A stretch of DNA of 64,000 bases. Origin: an uncultured Winogradskyella sp. (GTDB lineage Bacteria > Bacteroidota > Bacteroidia > Flavobacteriales > Flavobacteriaceae). The notes beneath the pieces were generated by a model. It ran no database searches and was not told where the DNA came from. It saw nothing but the letters and a program-made list of their open reading frames with translations. Below, piece by piece: positions 23,928 through 32,314 of this stretch. Where the stretch lies: the NCBI RefSeq assembly GCF_947495255.1, contig NZ_CANLYI010000005.1, forward strand, positions 248,001 to 312,000, read 5' to 3'. Each line of letters opens with the position of its first letter. The stretch's first letter is position 1. The translations under genes and the position numbers were made by a program.

Positions 23928-26336
23928 TTATTCTTTTTGTTCTGTGTTGTCTTCGGCTTCATCTTCCGAAGGAATAATATTTATTGAAGGCTCTCTTAAT
24001 ACTTCTTTATTTGCAATATTTCGCTCCAAAGATAACAACAGCGAAGGTAATAACAGTAAGTTAGAAAGCATTGCGAATAATAAAGTTATAGATACTAAAG
24101 CACCTAATGCTACTGTACCACCAAAGCTTGAAATTGTAAATACTGAAAACCCGAAGAATAATACAATAGATGTATATATCATACTCACACCAGTTTCTCT
24201 TAGAGCTGCGTAAACTGATTTTCTAATTTTCCAATTATTGGCTTGTAATTCTTGTCTGTATTTTGCTAAAAAGTGAATGGTATCATCCACAGAAATACCA
24301 AATGCAATACTAAATACTAAAATGGTTGAAGGTTTAATCGGTACGCCAAGATAACCCATTAAACCTGCTGTTACTAAAAGAGGCAGAAGGTTAGGGATAA
24401 GCGATACAATTATCATTCTAAACGAACGGAAAAGGTATGCCATAAATAGGGCAATTAATACAATCGCTAAGGTCAATGATATGATTAAGTTTTTAACCAA
24501 ATACTTTGTTCCTTTCTGAAATACTAATGCTTTACCTGTCATTATTACGTGGTAACGTTCACTAGGAAATACTTTGTCTATTTTAGTTTGAAGATCTTCT
24601 TGAATACGCTCCATTTTAGCAGTTCCAATATCTTTCATAAAGGTTGTAATACGAGCATATTGACCTGTACTATCTACAAAACTGCTTAATAAATCAACAT
24701 CTGAAGTTGAGTTTTTAGCATAAGATAGAATAAAACTATTTTCTTGACTTGTTGGTAATTGATAGTATTTAGGATTACCGTTATAGTACGCTTGCTTGCT
24801 ATATTTTACTAAACTAACTACAGAAATAGGACGTGATAACTCTGGGATTTCATCTATAACTTCTTCTAATTGTTCCATGCGTTTTAAAGTTGCTAACTTC
24901 ATAACACCTTTTTTACGCTTCGTATCAATCATAATTTCTAATGGCATAATACCATCGAATTCAGATTCAAAAAACCGAATATCTTTAAAGAATTCTGTGT
25001 CTTGAGGCATGTCTTCAATAAGACTTCCTGATATTTTAATTTGGTAAATTCCTATAATACTACAAATGATTAAAACAACGGCTGTACCATAAATGGTGAT
25101 TTTTCTGTCTTTCACCATTCTTACCATCCAGTTAACAAAGGCACTAATCCAGCGTTTATTTAAATGTTCTAGGTGACGTGCTTTTGGATAAGGTAAAAAG
25201 GTATATAGAATAGGAATTATAAGTAGACATAAAATAAAAATTGCAACAATACTCAACGAAGCAACAATACCAAACTCCTTTAATAATTTACTTTGTGTAA
25301 AAATAAATGTAGCAAAACCAGAAGCTGTAGTAACGTTGGTCATTAACGTTGCGTTACCCACTTTTGTAATAACGCGCTGTAGTGATTTAATTTTGTTACC
25401 ATGTAATTTTACTTCGTGCTGGTATTTGTTAATTAAGAAAATACAGTTAGGAATACCAATAACGATAATTAATGGTGGAATTAAAGCTGTAAGAACTGTA
25501 ATTTCATAACCTAAAAGACCTAAGATTCCAAAGGTCCACATAACTCCAAAACATACAACTATTAGTGAAATAAATGTGGCTCTAAAAGATCTAAAGAATA
25601 AGAAGAATATAAATGAAGTCACAAAAAGCGCTGCACCAATAAAAATTGGAATTTCATCTACAATATTCTGAGCATTTAAAGTTCTGATGTAAGGCATTCC
25701 TGAAACACGAACGTCAAGTCCTGTTTCAGCCTCAAAAGCATCTATTTTTGGTAAGAAATCATCAATAACGAAATCTTTCCTAGCAGACGTATTAACAATA
25801 TCCTTCTTTAAATAAATAGCAGTACGAATTGTTTTCGTTTCGGCATTAAACAAAAAGTTATCATAGAACGGATATTGTTTAAATAATTCGTTTTGAAGTT
25901 TATCTATTTCTGCAAGGCTATGAATAGAATCTTTAATAAAAGGTTCTAAGTCAAATTGTTTCTTCTCGTTGTTTTTAACAAGTTTCTGAAGGTCTTTTAT
26001 AGATAGAACAGACTCAACGGCATCATAACTTTTAAAAGAATCACCAAGTTTATTCCATGCATTAAGTTCTTTAACAGAAAACAAACTAGAATCTTTAACG
26101 CCTAATACAATAAGATTTCCTTCTTCACCAAAGACTTCTAAAAAATCATTATAGACAAGATTTACTTCATGGTCATCTGGTAGAAGGTTAGCTTCTGTAA
26201 AAGTAAAACGCATGTGTTTCCATTGCAAACTAAAAAACACTGTAGTCAGTATAATAGCTATAAGTATAAAAATCTTATTGCGAAGAATGAGCCTTGCGAT
26301 GGCTTCCCAAAATCCTGTGGTTAAAAGTTTAATCAT
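23928..26336 (-). CDS. RND superfamily exporter (MMPL/Patched-like)
   Basis: This 802-residue protein has about twelve membrane segments arranged as two repeats, each with one helix, a large periplasmic domain and a five-helix bundle. The second repeat has the RND-type motif FSIAFGISVDDTIHFLAKY and the first has IGIPNCIFLINKY in the matching position. The charged C-terminus is cytoplasmic. Such proteins move lipids or hydrophobic molecules using the proton gradient. The size (about 800, no adaptor partner) fits the predicted-exporter group rather than the tripartite drug pumps. Substrate unknown. A -7 box lies about 20 bp upstream. Confidence 0.9.
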   Translation of the reverse strand: MIKLLTTGFWEAIARLILRNKIFILIAIILTTVFFSLQWKHMRFTFTEANLLPDDHEVNLVYNDFLEVFGEEGNLIVLGVKDSSLFSVKELNAWNKLGDSFKSYDAVESVLSIKDLQKLVKNNEKKQFDLEPFIKDSIHSLAEIDKLQNELFKQYPFYDNFLFNAETKTIRTAIYLKKDIVNTSARKDFVIDDFLPKIDAFEAETGLDVRVSGMPYIRTLNAQNIVDEIPIFIGAALFVTSFIFFLFFRSFRATFISLIVVCFGVMWTFGILGLLGYEITVLTALIPPLIIVIGIPNCIFLINKYQHEVKLHGNKIKSLQRVITKVGNATLMTNVTTASGFATFIFTQSKLLKEFGIVASLSIVAIFILCLLIIPILYTFLPYPKARHLEHLNKRWISAFVNWMVRMVKDRKITIYGTAVVLIICSIIGIYQIKISGSLIEDMPQDTEFFKDIRFFESEFDGIMPLEIMIDTKRKKGVMKLATLKRMEQLEEVIDEIPELSRPISVVSLVKYSKQAYYNGNPKYYQLPTSQENSFILSYAKNSTSDVDLLSSFVDSTGQYARITTFMKDIGTAKMERIQEDLQTKIDKVFPSERYHVIMTGKALVFQKGTKYLVKNLIISLTLAIVLIALFMAYLFRSFRMIIVSLIPNLLPLLVTAGLMGYLGVPIKPSTILVFSIAFGISVDDTIHFLAKYRQELQANNWKIRKSVYAALRETGVSMIYTSIVLFFGFSVFTISSFGGTVALGALVSITLLFAMLSNLLLLPSLLLSLERNIANKEVLREPSINIIPSEDEAEDNTEQKE

Positions 26337-26356
26337 GCGCCAATTTAAATAAGCCG

Positions 26357-26364
26357 CAAAGGTA
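26357..26364 (-). promoter_or_regulatory. Predicted -7 box for RND exporter gene
   Basis: TACCTTTG on the minus strand matches TAnnTTTG about 20 bp upstream of the start codon and just below the T-run of the preceding hairpin. No clear -33 element was found. Confidence 0.45.
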
Positions 26365-26389
26365 GAAAAAACCTAATGATTTGTTAGGT
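26365..26389 (-). terminator. Short terminator after DUF5686-type gene
   Basis: Six-base arms ACCTAA and TTAGGT with a 7-base loop are followed by TTTTTT on the minus strand, 12 bp after the stop of the 26401-27681 gene. Confidence 0.55.
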
Positions 26390-26400
26390 AATTATTTGGA

Positions 26401-27681
26401 TTATAATGAAATATTAAACGTAAACTTAAAAGCCATATTATCTTCTAATTTTGGCAAGTGATAAGCTCCATAGCGATAAGCAAAGCTTAAACCGAAACCA
26501 AAAAATAGCTTATTGATTTCTATACCAGATTCGGAGTAAAGTTTTTCCAAGGTATTAAATTCTATTTCTCTGTGGTTGTTAATACTTTTCATTTCGCCAA
26601 TGGCAAAGCGAGAAATTAAGACTAATTGTGGTTGAAAACGTTCTGTGATATTAAACGGCTTAAACGAATGTTTTAATTGTAATGTTGAGAATTTATCACT
26701 AAAAAATTCATTAAAGTACATTGTTTCAAAGCTATTTAAGCCTGATACCGAAAAACGATTAAGTATAGTTTCTTTGTTTATATTATTTGGATATGCATGG
26801 TACAAATGTGTTAAGGGAGCATCTCCTCCTGCAATACCAGCAACTAAAGTTATTTTAGTAACGTCTTCATTTTTATGAATGAATTGATGTATGGTTCTAA
26901 AATCTAGTTTTGCAAAATCGAAGTCACTTCCAAAAACTGACTTATAGCCTTGGGTGAATTGAAACGTAAATTTTGGATAACCATCTTTTGTTTCTTTAAC
27001 CTTGTCATCTATTATAGAGAAATGGCTAAAAGGACTCCATTGTAAGCTCATTTTAATAGAACTTATATCAAAATTTTTATAAGTTTCGCCACCGGTAACA
27101 TAATTATAATTGTAAGTCGGTGTTACTTTTGAAACTGCTAGTTGTGTCTCTGAAAGTAAATGGTTAGATACTTTATGTTGTATACCAATTGACTTTGTAA
27201 TATGTCTATGAAATAAATTAATATTTATTAAACGCGGTTCAAAAAAAGAGAAAAATCGTTTGTCTGTTAGAAATTTGGAACTACCAGTTTCTTGTAAATC
27301 GTCAACATAAGATAGATTTATCCAAGTATTTGAAGCCTCATGAACTCTAAAACCTCCTCCGATTTTATATTTTAAGGCTTTGTCTCTAAACCCATAAACA
27401 AGGTAACCATCTAATCGATAGCGTTCTGAAAACCTATCGTTTGTTACACCACCTAAACCTGTTCTAAATCCTTCATATTGATTGAATTTAATGAGGTATC
27501 TTAAATCGAGATTAAAATAATTAAAAGGTAGAAATCCGTTTCCTATATTTTTTACAAATTGAGTTTTCTTTATGGAATCCCTCGCCTGGTCCGTAGAGTC
27601 TTTTTCTAAGGTAGGTGGTTGTTGCGCATAGCTAAACGTTATAAACGTTAAAAGAAAAACAACGAGTAGATGTTTTAACAT
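26401..27681 (-). CDS. DUF5686-type outer-membrane barrel protein
   Basis: This 426-residue protein has a signal peptide (TFITFSYAQ). The mature chain is almost entirely predicted amphipathic beta strands, starting with NYFNLDLRYLIKFNQYEG and GLGGVTNDRFSERYR, blocks that recall the C-terminal barrel of DUF5686 proteins. Full DUF5686 proteins usually carry an N-terminal carboxypeptidase-regulatory-like domain, absent here, so this is a barrel-only form. The last residue is a hydrophobic Leu near an aromatic (FKFTFNISL). It lies between two terminators and is therefore monocistronic. Confidence 0.75.
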   Translation of the reverse strand: MLKHLLVVFLLTFITFSYAQQPPTLEKDSTDQARDSIKKTQFVKNIGNGFLPFNYFNLDLRYLIKFNQYEGFRTGLGGVTNDRFSERYRLDGYLVYGFRDKALKYKIGGGFRVHEASNTWINLSYVDDLQETGSSKFLTDKRFFSFFEPRLININLFHRHITKSIGIQHKVSNHLLSETQLAVSKVTPTYNYNYVTGGETYKNFDISSIKMSLQWSPFSHFSIIDDKVKETKDGYPKFTFQFTQGYKSVFGSDFDFAKLDFRTIHQFIHKNEDVTKITLVAGIAGGDAPLTHLYHAYPNNINKETILNRFSVSGLNSFETMYFNEFFSDKFSTLQLKHSFKPFNITERFQPQLVLISRFAIGEMKSINNHREIEFNTLEKLYSESGIEINKLFFGFGLSFAYRYGAYHLPKLEDNMAFKFTFNISL

Positions 27682-27702
27682 TTTGGACCTTTAAATTGAT
27701 TT

Positions 27703-27733
27703 AAAAAAAACATCCCAAAAAATATTGGGATGT
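27703..27733 (-). terminator. Terminator of frr
   Basis: Perfect 9-bp arms ACATCCCAA / TTGGGATGT with a 6-base loop are followed by eight T on the minus strand, about 20 bp after the frr stop. Confidence 0.9.
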
Positions 27734-27753
27734 TTAATGATGAAGTTATATAA

Positions 27754-28308
27754 TTATACAGTCATAATTTCTTTCTCCTTAACAACTAAGGTGTCGTCAA
27801 TTTTCTTAACGTAAGCATCCGTTAATTTTTGAATATCACCTTCTGCATTCTTTTGAAGATCTTCAGATACATCTGAATCTTTAATGTCGTGATTTGCATC
27901 TTTACGAGCATTTCTAATTCCAATTTTGGCATCTTCAGCCTCAGACTTTGCTTGCTTTGCTAAATCACGTCTGCGTTCTTCTGTTAAAGGTGGTACATTA
28001 ATTATAATAGTATCACCATTATTCATAGGGTTAAAGCCTAGGTTAGCTAACATAATACCACGTTCAATTTCTTGAAGCATTGATTTTTCCCAAGGTTGAA
28101 CTGTAATTGTTCTACCATCTGGAGTATTAACATTTGCAACTTGGCTTAATGGTGTTTGAGAACCATAATAATCTACCATAACGCTACCTAACATTGCAGG
28201 GCTAGCTTTACCAGCTCTAATATTTGCAAGTTGCTTTTCTAAATGCTTCATAGCATTGTCCATAGCTTCTTTTGCTGAGTCTATTATAAATTTTATGTCT
28301 TCGTTCAT
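27754..28308 (-). CDS. frr: Ribosome recycling factor
   Basis: This 184-residue protein has the RRF signature at both ends: KHLEKQLANIRAGKASPAML (residues about 21-40) and PLTEERRRDLAKQAKSEAED (about 106-125). It splits post-termination ribosomes together with EF-G. It lies 48 bp downstream of pyrH on the same strand, the usual pyrH-frr pairing. The normal length is about 185 residues. Confidence 0.98.
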   Translation of the reverse strand: MNEDIKFIIDSAKEAMDNAMKHLEKQLANIRAGKASPAMLGSVMVDYYGSQTPLSQVANVNTPDGRTITVQPWEKSMLQEIERGIMLANLGFNPMNNGDTIIINVPPLTEERRRDLAKQAKSEAEDAKIGIRNARKDANHDIKDSDVSEDLQKNAEGDIQKLTDAYVKKIDDTLVVKEKEIMTV

Positions 28309-28356
28309 AATGTTGAAATTTTAATGTTAAGTTATCAAAATTTAAGCCAAAACCTC

Positions 28357-29061
28357 TTATTTGACTTTAGTACCTATGTTTTCTCCAGAGATTACTTTTA
28401 ATAAGTTTCCTCTTTTGTTCATATCAAAAACAATAATTGGTAAGTTGTTTTCTTGACTTAAAGTAAAGGCAGTTGTATCCATTACTTTTAGGCCTTTGCT
28501 TAAAACATCTTTAAATGAAATATTATCGAATTTTATTGCATTGGAATCTTTTTCTGGATCAGCCGTATAGATTCCATCTACACGAGTTCCTTTTAAAATA
28601 ACATCTGCTTCAATTTCAATAGCACGTAAAACGGCTGCTGAATCTGTTGTGAAATACGGATTACCTGTTCCACCTCCAAAAATTACAACTCTGCCTTTTC
28701 TTAAGTGGCTCATTGCTTTTCTTCTAATAAATGGTTCTGCCACTTCGTTAATTTTAATGGCAGTTTGCAAGCGTGTTTTTACGTCAGCGTCTTCTAATGC
28801 ATTTTGTAAAGCCAAGCCATTAATAACAGTGGCTAACATGCCCATATGGTCACCTTGTACACGATCCATACCATTCATAGCACCTGCTACACCTCTAAAT
28901 ATATTTCCGCCACCAATAACTATGGCAACTTCTACACCTAAGTCAGTGATTTCTTTAATGTCTTGTGCATATTCTGATAAGCGTTCTGGATCAATACCAT
29001 ATTGACGGTTTCCCATTAAGGCTTCACCAGATAATTTTAGAAGTACTCTTTTATATTTCAT
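28357..29061 (-). CDS. pyrH: UMP kinase
   Basis: This 234-residue amino-acid-kinase-fold enzyme phosphorylates UMP to UDP. Motifs include KLSGEALMG (start), [25 protein letters not shown] and the C-terminal [14 protein letters not shown] with [14 protein letters not shown]. It is followed by frr and preceded by the tsf terminator and its own promoter. Confidence 0.98.
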   Translation of the reverse strand: MKYKRVLLKLSGEALMGNRQYGIDPERLSEYAQDIKEITDLGVEVAIVIGGGNIFRGVAGAMNGMDRVQGDHMGMLATVINGLALQNALEDADVKTRLQTAIKINEVAEPFIRRKAMSHLRKGRVVIFGGGTGNPYFTTDSAAVLRAIEIEADVILKGTRVDGIYTADPEKDSNAIKFDNISFKDVLSKGLKVMDTTAFTLSQENNLPIIVFDMNKRGNLLKVISGENIGTKVK

Positions 29062-29081
29062 TATATAGATTAAAAGTTGAG

Positions 29082-29089
29082 CAAAGCTA
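29082..29089 (-). promoter_or_regulatory. Predicted -7 box for pyrH-frr
   Basis: TAGCTTTG on the minus strand fits TAnnTTTG, about 20 bp upstream of the pyrH start and below the tsf terminator. The -33 region is not clear. Confidence 0.4.
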
Positions 29090-29125
29090 CGTAATTATTA
29101 GCATCTGTAAAAGTGAAAAAAAAGC

Positions 29126-29161
29126 AAAAAAAAGGCTTCTCAATATTGAGAAGCCTTTTTT
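29126..29161 (-). terminator. Terminator of rpsB-tsf
   Basis: Perfect 15-bp arms (29129-29143 and 29146-29160) with core GGCTTCTCAA have A and T tracts on both sides, so they can terminate the minus-strand tsf transcript. Confidence 0.9.
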
Positions 29162-29190
29162 ATTATAATAAGGTAATTGAATATTATAAA

Positions 29191-30165
29191 TTATCCAACA
29201 GTTGCGCGTTTAAATCCTGTAACTGCAACATCACCGTAAGTTTTTACGTATGCAGCAACAGTTTGCTTTTCATCTTTAATAAACTTTTGGTCCAATAAAC
29301 ATTTTTCTTGATCTAAAGTTGTATTGTCAGAAATGAAACGTTCCATTTTACCTGGTAAAATTCTATCCCAGATTTGTTCTGGCTTTCCTTCAGCTTTTAA
29401 TTCTGCTTTTGCAGTTTCTTCAGCTTCAGCAATAACTTCAGGAGTTAATTGAGCCATAGAAATATAGCTAGGTACATTTTTCAATGTTTTACCTAAACGA
29501 CCTAATTCAATATTGTCTTTTTCAATAACAGCAATACGAGCTTCAGTTTCTGATGCTATAAAAGCAGGCTCAAAATCTTTGTAAGATAATGTAGTTGCTC
29601 CCATTGAAGCTACTTGCATTGCAACGTCTTTCACTAAAGTTTCAACGTTATCAACTTTGGCAGATAAACCAACTAAAGCAGCAATTTTGTTAATGTGAAC
29701 GTATTGACCTACGTATGGTGCTTCTAATTTTTCAAAAGAAGTAATGTCTAATTTTTCACCAATAACTCCTGTTTGCTCAATTAATTTTTCAGCAACAGTC
29801 ATTCCACCAAAGTCAGCAGCTAAAAATGCTTCTTTTGTGTCATGGTTTAAAGCGATATCTGCTAATTGGTTAGCTAATGCTACGAAGTTTTCGTTTTTAC
29901 CAACAAAATCAGTTTCACAACCTAAAACGATAGCAACACCAGAAGTGTTATCAGCATTTATTTTTGCGATTGCAGCACCTTCAGAAGAGTCTCTGTCGGC
30001 TCTTTTTTCTGCAACTTTTTGTCCTTTTTTACGTAATACTTCAATGGCTTTATCAAAATCACCACCAGCTTCAACTAAAGCTTTTTTACAATCCATCATA
30101 CCAGCACCAGTTGCTTGTCTTAGCTTGTTTACTTCTGCTGCTGTAACTTTTACAGTATTTTCCAT
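29191..30165 (-). CDS. tsf: Elongation factor Ts
   Basis: This 324-residue protein starts with the UBA-like domain (VNKLRQATGAGMMDCKKALVEA, about residues 13-34) and has the core TDFVGKNENF motif. It is the nucleotide exchange factor for EF-Tu. It is downstream of rpsB as in most bacteria, with a hairpin between the two genes. Length is within the range for Bacteroidota. Confidence 0.98.
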   Translation of the reverse strand: MENTVKVTAAEVNKLRQATGAGMMDCKKALVEAGGDFDKAIEVLRKKGQKVAEKRADRDSSEGAAIAKINADNTSGVAIVLGCETDFVGKNENFVALANQLADIALNHDTKEAFLAADFGGMTVAEKLIEQTGVIGEKLDITSFEKLEAPYVGQYVHINKIAALVGLSAKVDNVETLVKDVAMQVASMGATTLSYKDFEPAFIASETEARIAVIEKDNIELGRLGKTLKNVPSYISMAQLTPEVIAEAEETAKAELKAEGKPEQIWDRILPGKMERFISDNTTLDQEKCLLDQKFIKDEKQTVAAYVKTYGDVAVTGFKRATVG

Positions 30166-30180
30166 AGTTTTTAAAATTTA

Positions 30181-30228
30181 AAAAGTCATTTAATTAATTT
30201 TCAAAATGAAAAGAACCAAATGACTTTT
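30181..30228 (-). other. Hairpin between rpsB and tsf
   Basis: Perfect 11-bp arms AAAAGTCATTT and AAATGACTTTT are separated by 26 bases. A T-rich run follows on the minus strand. It could attenuate tsf relative to rpsB. Confidence 0.5.
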
Positions 30229-30247
30229 AATATTGTATAAATGTTAT

Positions 30248-31045
30248 TTATTCTTCTTCTTGAGCTGCTTCTGGAGCTTTTTCAGCTTTTTTAGCTGGTT
30301 TTGCTGCTGCTTTAGCTTCAGGTTTTTGAGATTTTGCATCTTTTTCTGCACGTTCAGCTTTTCTTTCGTTTAAGCCATCAGCGATTGCAGATGTTACAAT
30401 AGATAAAATTTTATCTACTGATTTTGAAGCATCATCGTTAGCAGGAATTAAATAATCTACTTCACGTGGGTCAGAGTTAGTATCTACCATCGCAAAGATT
30501 GGGATATTTAATTTTTGAGCTTCTTTAATTGCAATATGCTCACGCATAATATCAACTACGAATATAGCACCTGGTAAACGTGTCATATCAGAAATAGAAC
30601 CTAAATTCTTTTCTAATTTTGCACGTAAACGATCAACTTGTAAACGTTCTTTTTTAGATAAAGAGTTAAATGTACCATCTTTTTTCATTCTATCAATAGC
30701 AGCCATTTTCTTTACGGCTTTTCTGATAGTTACAAAGTTAGTTAACATTCCACCAGGCCAACGCTCTGTAATATAAGGTTGGTTTACAGCACCTGCTTTC
30801 TCAGCTACGATGTCTTTAGCTTGTTTTTTTGTTGCAACGAATAAGATTTTCTTTCCTGATGCTGCTATTTTAGCTAGAGCTTCAGAAGTTTCTTGAATTT
30901 TTGCTGCTGTTTTGTAAAGGTTGATAATATGGATACCATTACGTTCCATATAGATGTAAGGAGCCATGTTTGGGTTCCACTTACGAGTAAGGTGACCGAA
31001 GTGTACACCTGCTTCAAGTAATTCTTTTACTTCAATTTTTTCCAT
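30248..31045 (-). CDS. rpsB: 30S ribosomal protein S2
   Basis: This 265-residue S2 has the start EVKELLEAGVHFGHLTRKWN, the signature PGAIFVVDIMREHIAIKEA and IPIFAMVDTNSDP. The C-terminal 40 residues form an Ala/Lys/Glu-rich tail, longer than in E. coli but common in Bacteroidota. It is followed by tsf. A structured leader precedes it. Confidence 0.98.
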   Translation of the reverse strand: MEKIEVKELLEAGVHFGHLTRKWNPNMAPYIYMERNGIHIINLYKTAAKIQETSEALAKIAASGKKILFVATKKQAKDIVAEKAGAVNQPYITERWPGGMLTNFVTIRKAVKKMAAIDRMKKDGTFNSLSKKERLQVDRLRAKLEKNLGSISDMTRLPGAIFVVDIMREHIAIKEAQKLNIPIFAMVDTNSDPREVDYLIPANDDASKSVDKILSIVTSAIADGLNERKAERAEKDAKSQKPEAKAAAKPAKKAEKAPEAAQEEE

Positions 31046-31059
31046 TTTGTAAATAGTTT

Positions 31060-31145
31060 ACGTTCTGTTAAATTAGCAATGTTCCATTTGGCTTTTGCCG
31101 TTGGCTTCATTTAGATGCTAAACTTTAAGTTCCGAAAGTGTTTCA
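31060..31145 (-). promoter_or_regulatory. Probable rpsB leader RNA
   Basis: About 90 bp upstream of rpsB is unusually rich in self-complementary short blocks on the minus strand: TTTAG-CAT-CTAAA, GCC-AAC-GGC and GGC-AAAA-GCC overlap one another, and a GC content above the surroundings marks them. This looks like a structured 5' leader, plausibly the site of S2 autoregulation. The boundaries are approximate and no match to a known leader family could be tested. Confidence 0.4.
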
Positions 31146-31168
31146 GAATCTTATCAATAAAATAAAAT

Positions 31169-31200
31169 AATTCAGAACCTGAGAAATCAAGTTCTGAATT
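31169..31200 (-). terminator. Terminator after rpsI
   Basis: Perfect 10-bp arms AATTCAGAAC / GTTCTGAATT with a 12-base loop are followed by ATTTTATTTT on the minus strand, 17 bp after the rpsI stop. Confidence 0.7.
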
Positions 31201-31216
31201 AAGTGTTGTTTGGATA

Positions 31217-31603
31217 TTAACGTTTCGAGAATTGGAATTTCTTACGGGCTTTCTTCTGTCCGAATTTCTTTCTTTCCACCATTCTTGGATCTCTAGTTAA
31301 TAGACCTTCTGGCTTTAATACTAATCTGTTTTCAGGATCTAACTCGCACATAACGCGAGAAAGGCCTAAACGTATTGCTTCTGCCTGGCCGGTGATACCA
31401 CCTCCATATACGTTAACAGTAATATCAAAGTTGCCATCATTGTTAGTCAAGGCTAAAGGTTGGTTTACTTTATACTGCAATGTTGCAGTAGTAAAATAAT
31501 CCGCCATGTCTTTTTTGTTCACTGTGATTTTGCCACTACCTTCGGCAACGTACACACGAGCAACAGCCGTCTTTCTACGGCCAATTTTGTGAATTACTTC
31601 CAT
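31217..31603 (-). CDS. rpsI: 30S ribosomal protein S9
   Basis: This 128-residue S9 begins IHKIGRRKTAVARVYV, contains NVYGGGITGQAEAIRLG, and ends in the conserved basic tail KKARKKFQFSKR that reaches the ribosomal P site. Its start codon follows the rplM stop directly, the usual rplM-rpsI operon. Confidence 0.98.
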   Translation of the reverse strand: MEVIHKIGRRKTAVARVYVAEGSGKITVNKKDMADYFTTATLQYKVNQPLALTNNDGNFDITVNVYGGGITGQAEAIRLGLSRVMCELDPENRLVLKPEGLLTRDPRMVERKKFGQKKARKKFQFSKR

Positions 31604-32059
31604 TTAGTTAATTTCGTTTAATTTCATTGTTTTAGGTTTTTGAGCTGCATGAGCATGCTCTGTACCTGTAACAACAGTTAAATTTCTGAAAAGAGCTGCA
31701 CCTAATTTGTTTTTAGGTAACATTCCTTTCACTGACTTCTCTACCAATCTGTTTGGGTCTTTCCCAAATAATTCAGTAGCTGTCAAACTTCTTTGTCCAC
31801 CTGGATAACCTGTGTGACGGATGTAACTTTTTTCCGTCCATTTGTTACCAGTTAAGTTGATTTTTTCAGCATTAACAACTATTACATTGTCACCGCAATC
31901 AACGTGTGGCGTAAAGTTAGGTTTGTGCTTACCTCTTAAAAGTATTGCTACTCTCGAAGCTAAGCGACCTAAAGTTTGTCCTTCAGCATCAACTAAAACC
32001 CACTCCTTATTAACGGTAGCTTTGTTTGCTGAAACTGTTTTGTAGCTTAATGTATCCAC
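31604..32059 (-). CDS. rplM: 50S ribosomal protein L13 (GTG start)
   Basis: This is a 151-residue L13 with DTLSYKTVSANKATVNKEW at the start, FTPHVDCGDNVIVVNAEKI in the middle and GYPGGQRSLTA later on. I place the start at the GTG at 32059, so that the protein begins MDTLSYKTV as is usual in Flavobacteria. Another GTG at 32092 would add 11 residues without family similarity, and it lies inside the leader hairpin. The gene has a near-ideal promoter and a hairpin leader upstream and abuts rpsI. Confidence 0.95.
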   Translation of the reverse strand: MDTLSYKTVSANKATVNKEWVLVDAEGQTLGRLASRVAILLRGKHKPNFTPHVDCGDNVIVVNAEKINLTGNKWTEKSYIRHTGYPGGQRSLTATELFGKDPNRLVEKSVKGMLPKNKLGAALFRNLTVVTGTEHAHAAQKPKTMKLNEIN

Positions 32060-32125
32060 ACTAATTTGATTTGTAATTGTGCCGTAAAGCACAATAGATT
32101 AAACATTCCTCTTCTTAAAAAAGAG
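32060..32125 (-). promoter_or_regulatory. rplM leader with two hairpins
   Basis: Between the inferred transcription start near 32125 and the GTG start are two hairpins on the minus strand. One has CTCTT and AAGAG arms with a 7-base loop. The other has perfect 7-bp arms ATTGTGC and GCACAAT with a 6-base loop (about 32076-32095). L13 leaders have been described for Bacteroidota, and the layout fits such an autoregulatory element. Family membership is not tested. Confidence 0.5.
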
Positions 32126-32129
32126 TTTG

Positions 32130-32160
32130 CAAATTTACGATAAACTCTGAGATTACCAAA
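32130..32160 (-). promoter_or_regulatory. rplM promoter (TTTG-N19-TAAATTTG)
   Basis: On the minus strand a TTTG at 32160-32157 is followed by a 19-bp spacer and TAAATTTG at 32137-32130. This matches the Bacteroidota housekeeping consensus TTTG / TAnnTTTG with standard spacing. It is the clearest promoter in the window. Confidence 0.75.
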
Positions 32161-32314
32161 CCTAGATTAAGGTTTTTTTGTGCTGAGAATCAGTTTAGTA
32201 ATAATCTATAGAAATTGACCTAGAGTAAAATCATGCTTGAATCTATTTTCTTAATTTGTAATTGTATTTATTTAAGCATTAAGTTCAGATGCCTTTTATA
32301 TATTTACAAATCAA

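Noticed and set aside
29744..30181. Long plus-strand frame opposite tsf
   Set aside because: It is antisense to elongation factor Ts and owes its length to codon bias on the other strand.
32060..32092. Longer rplM start at GTG 32092
   Set aside because: It would add 11 residues not seen in the L13 family and lies in a leader hairpin.
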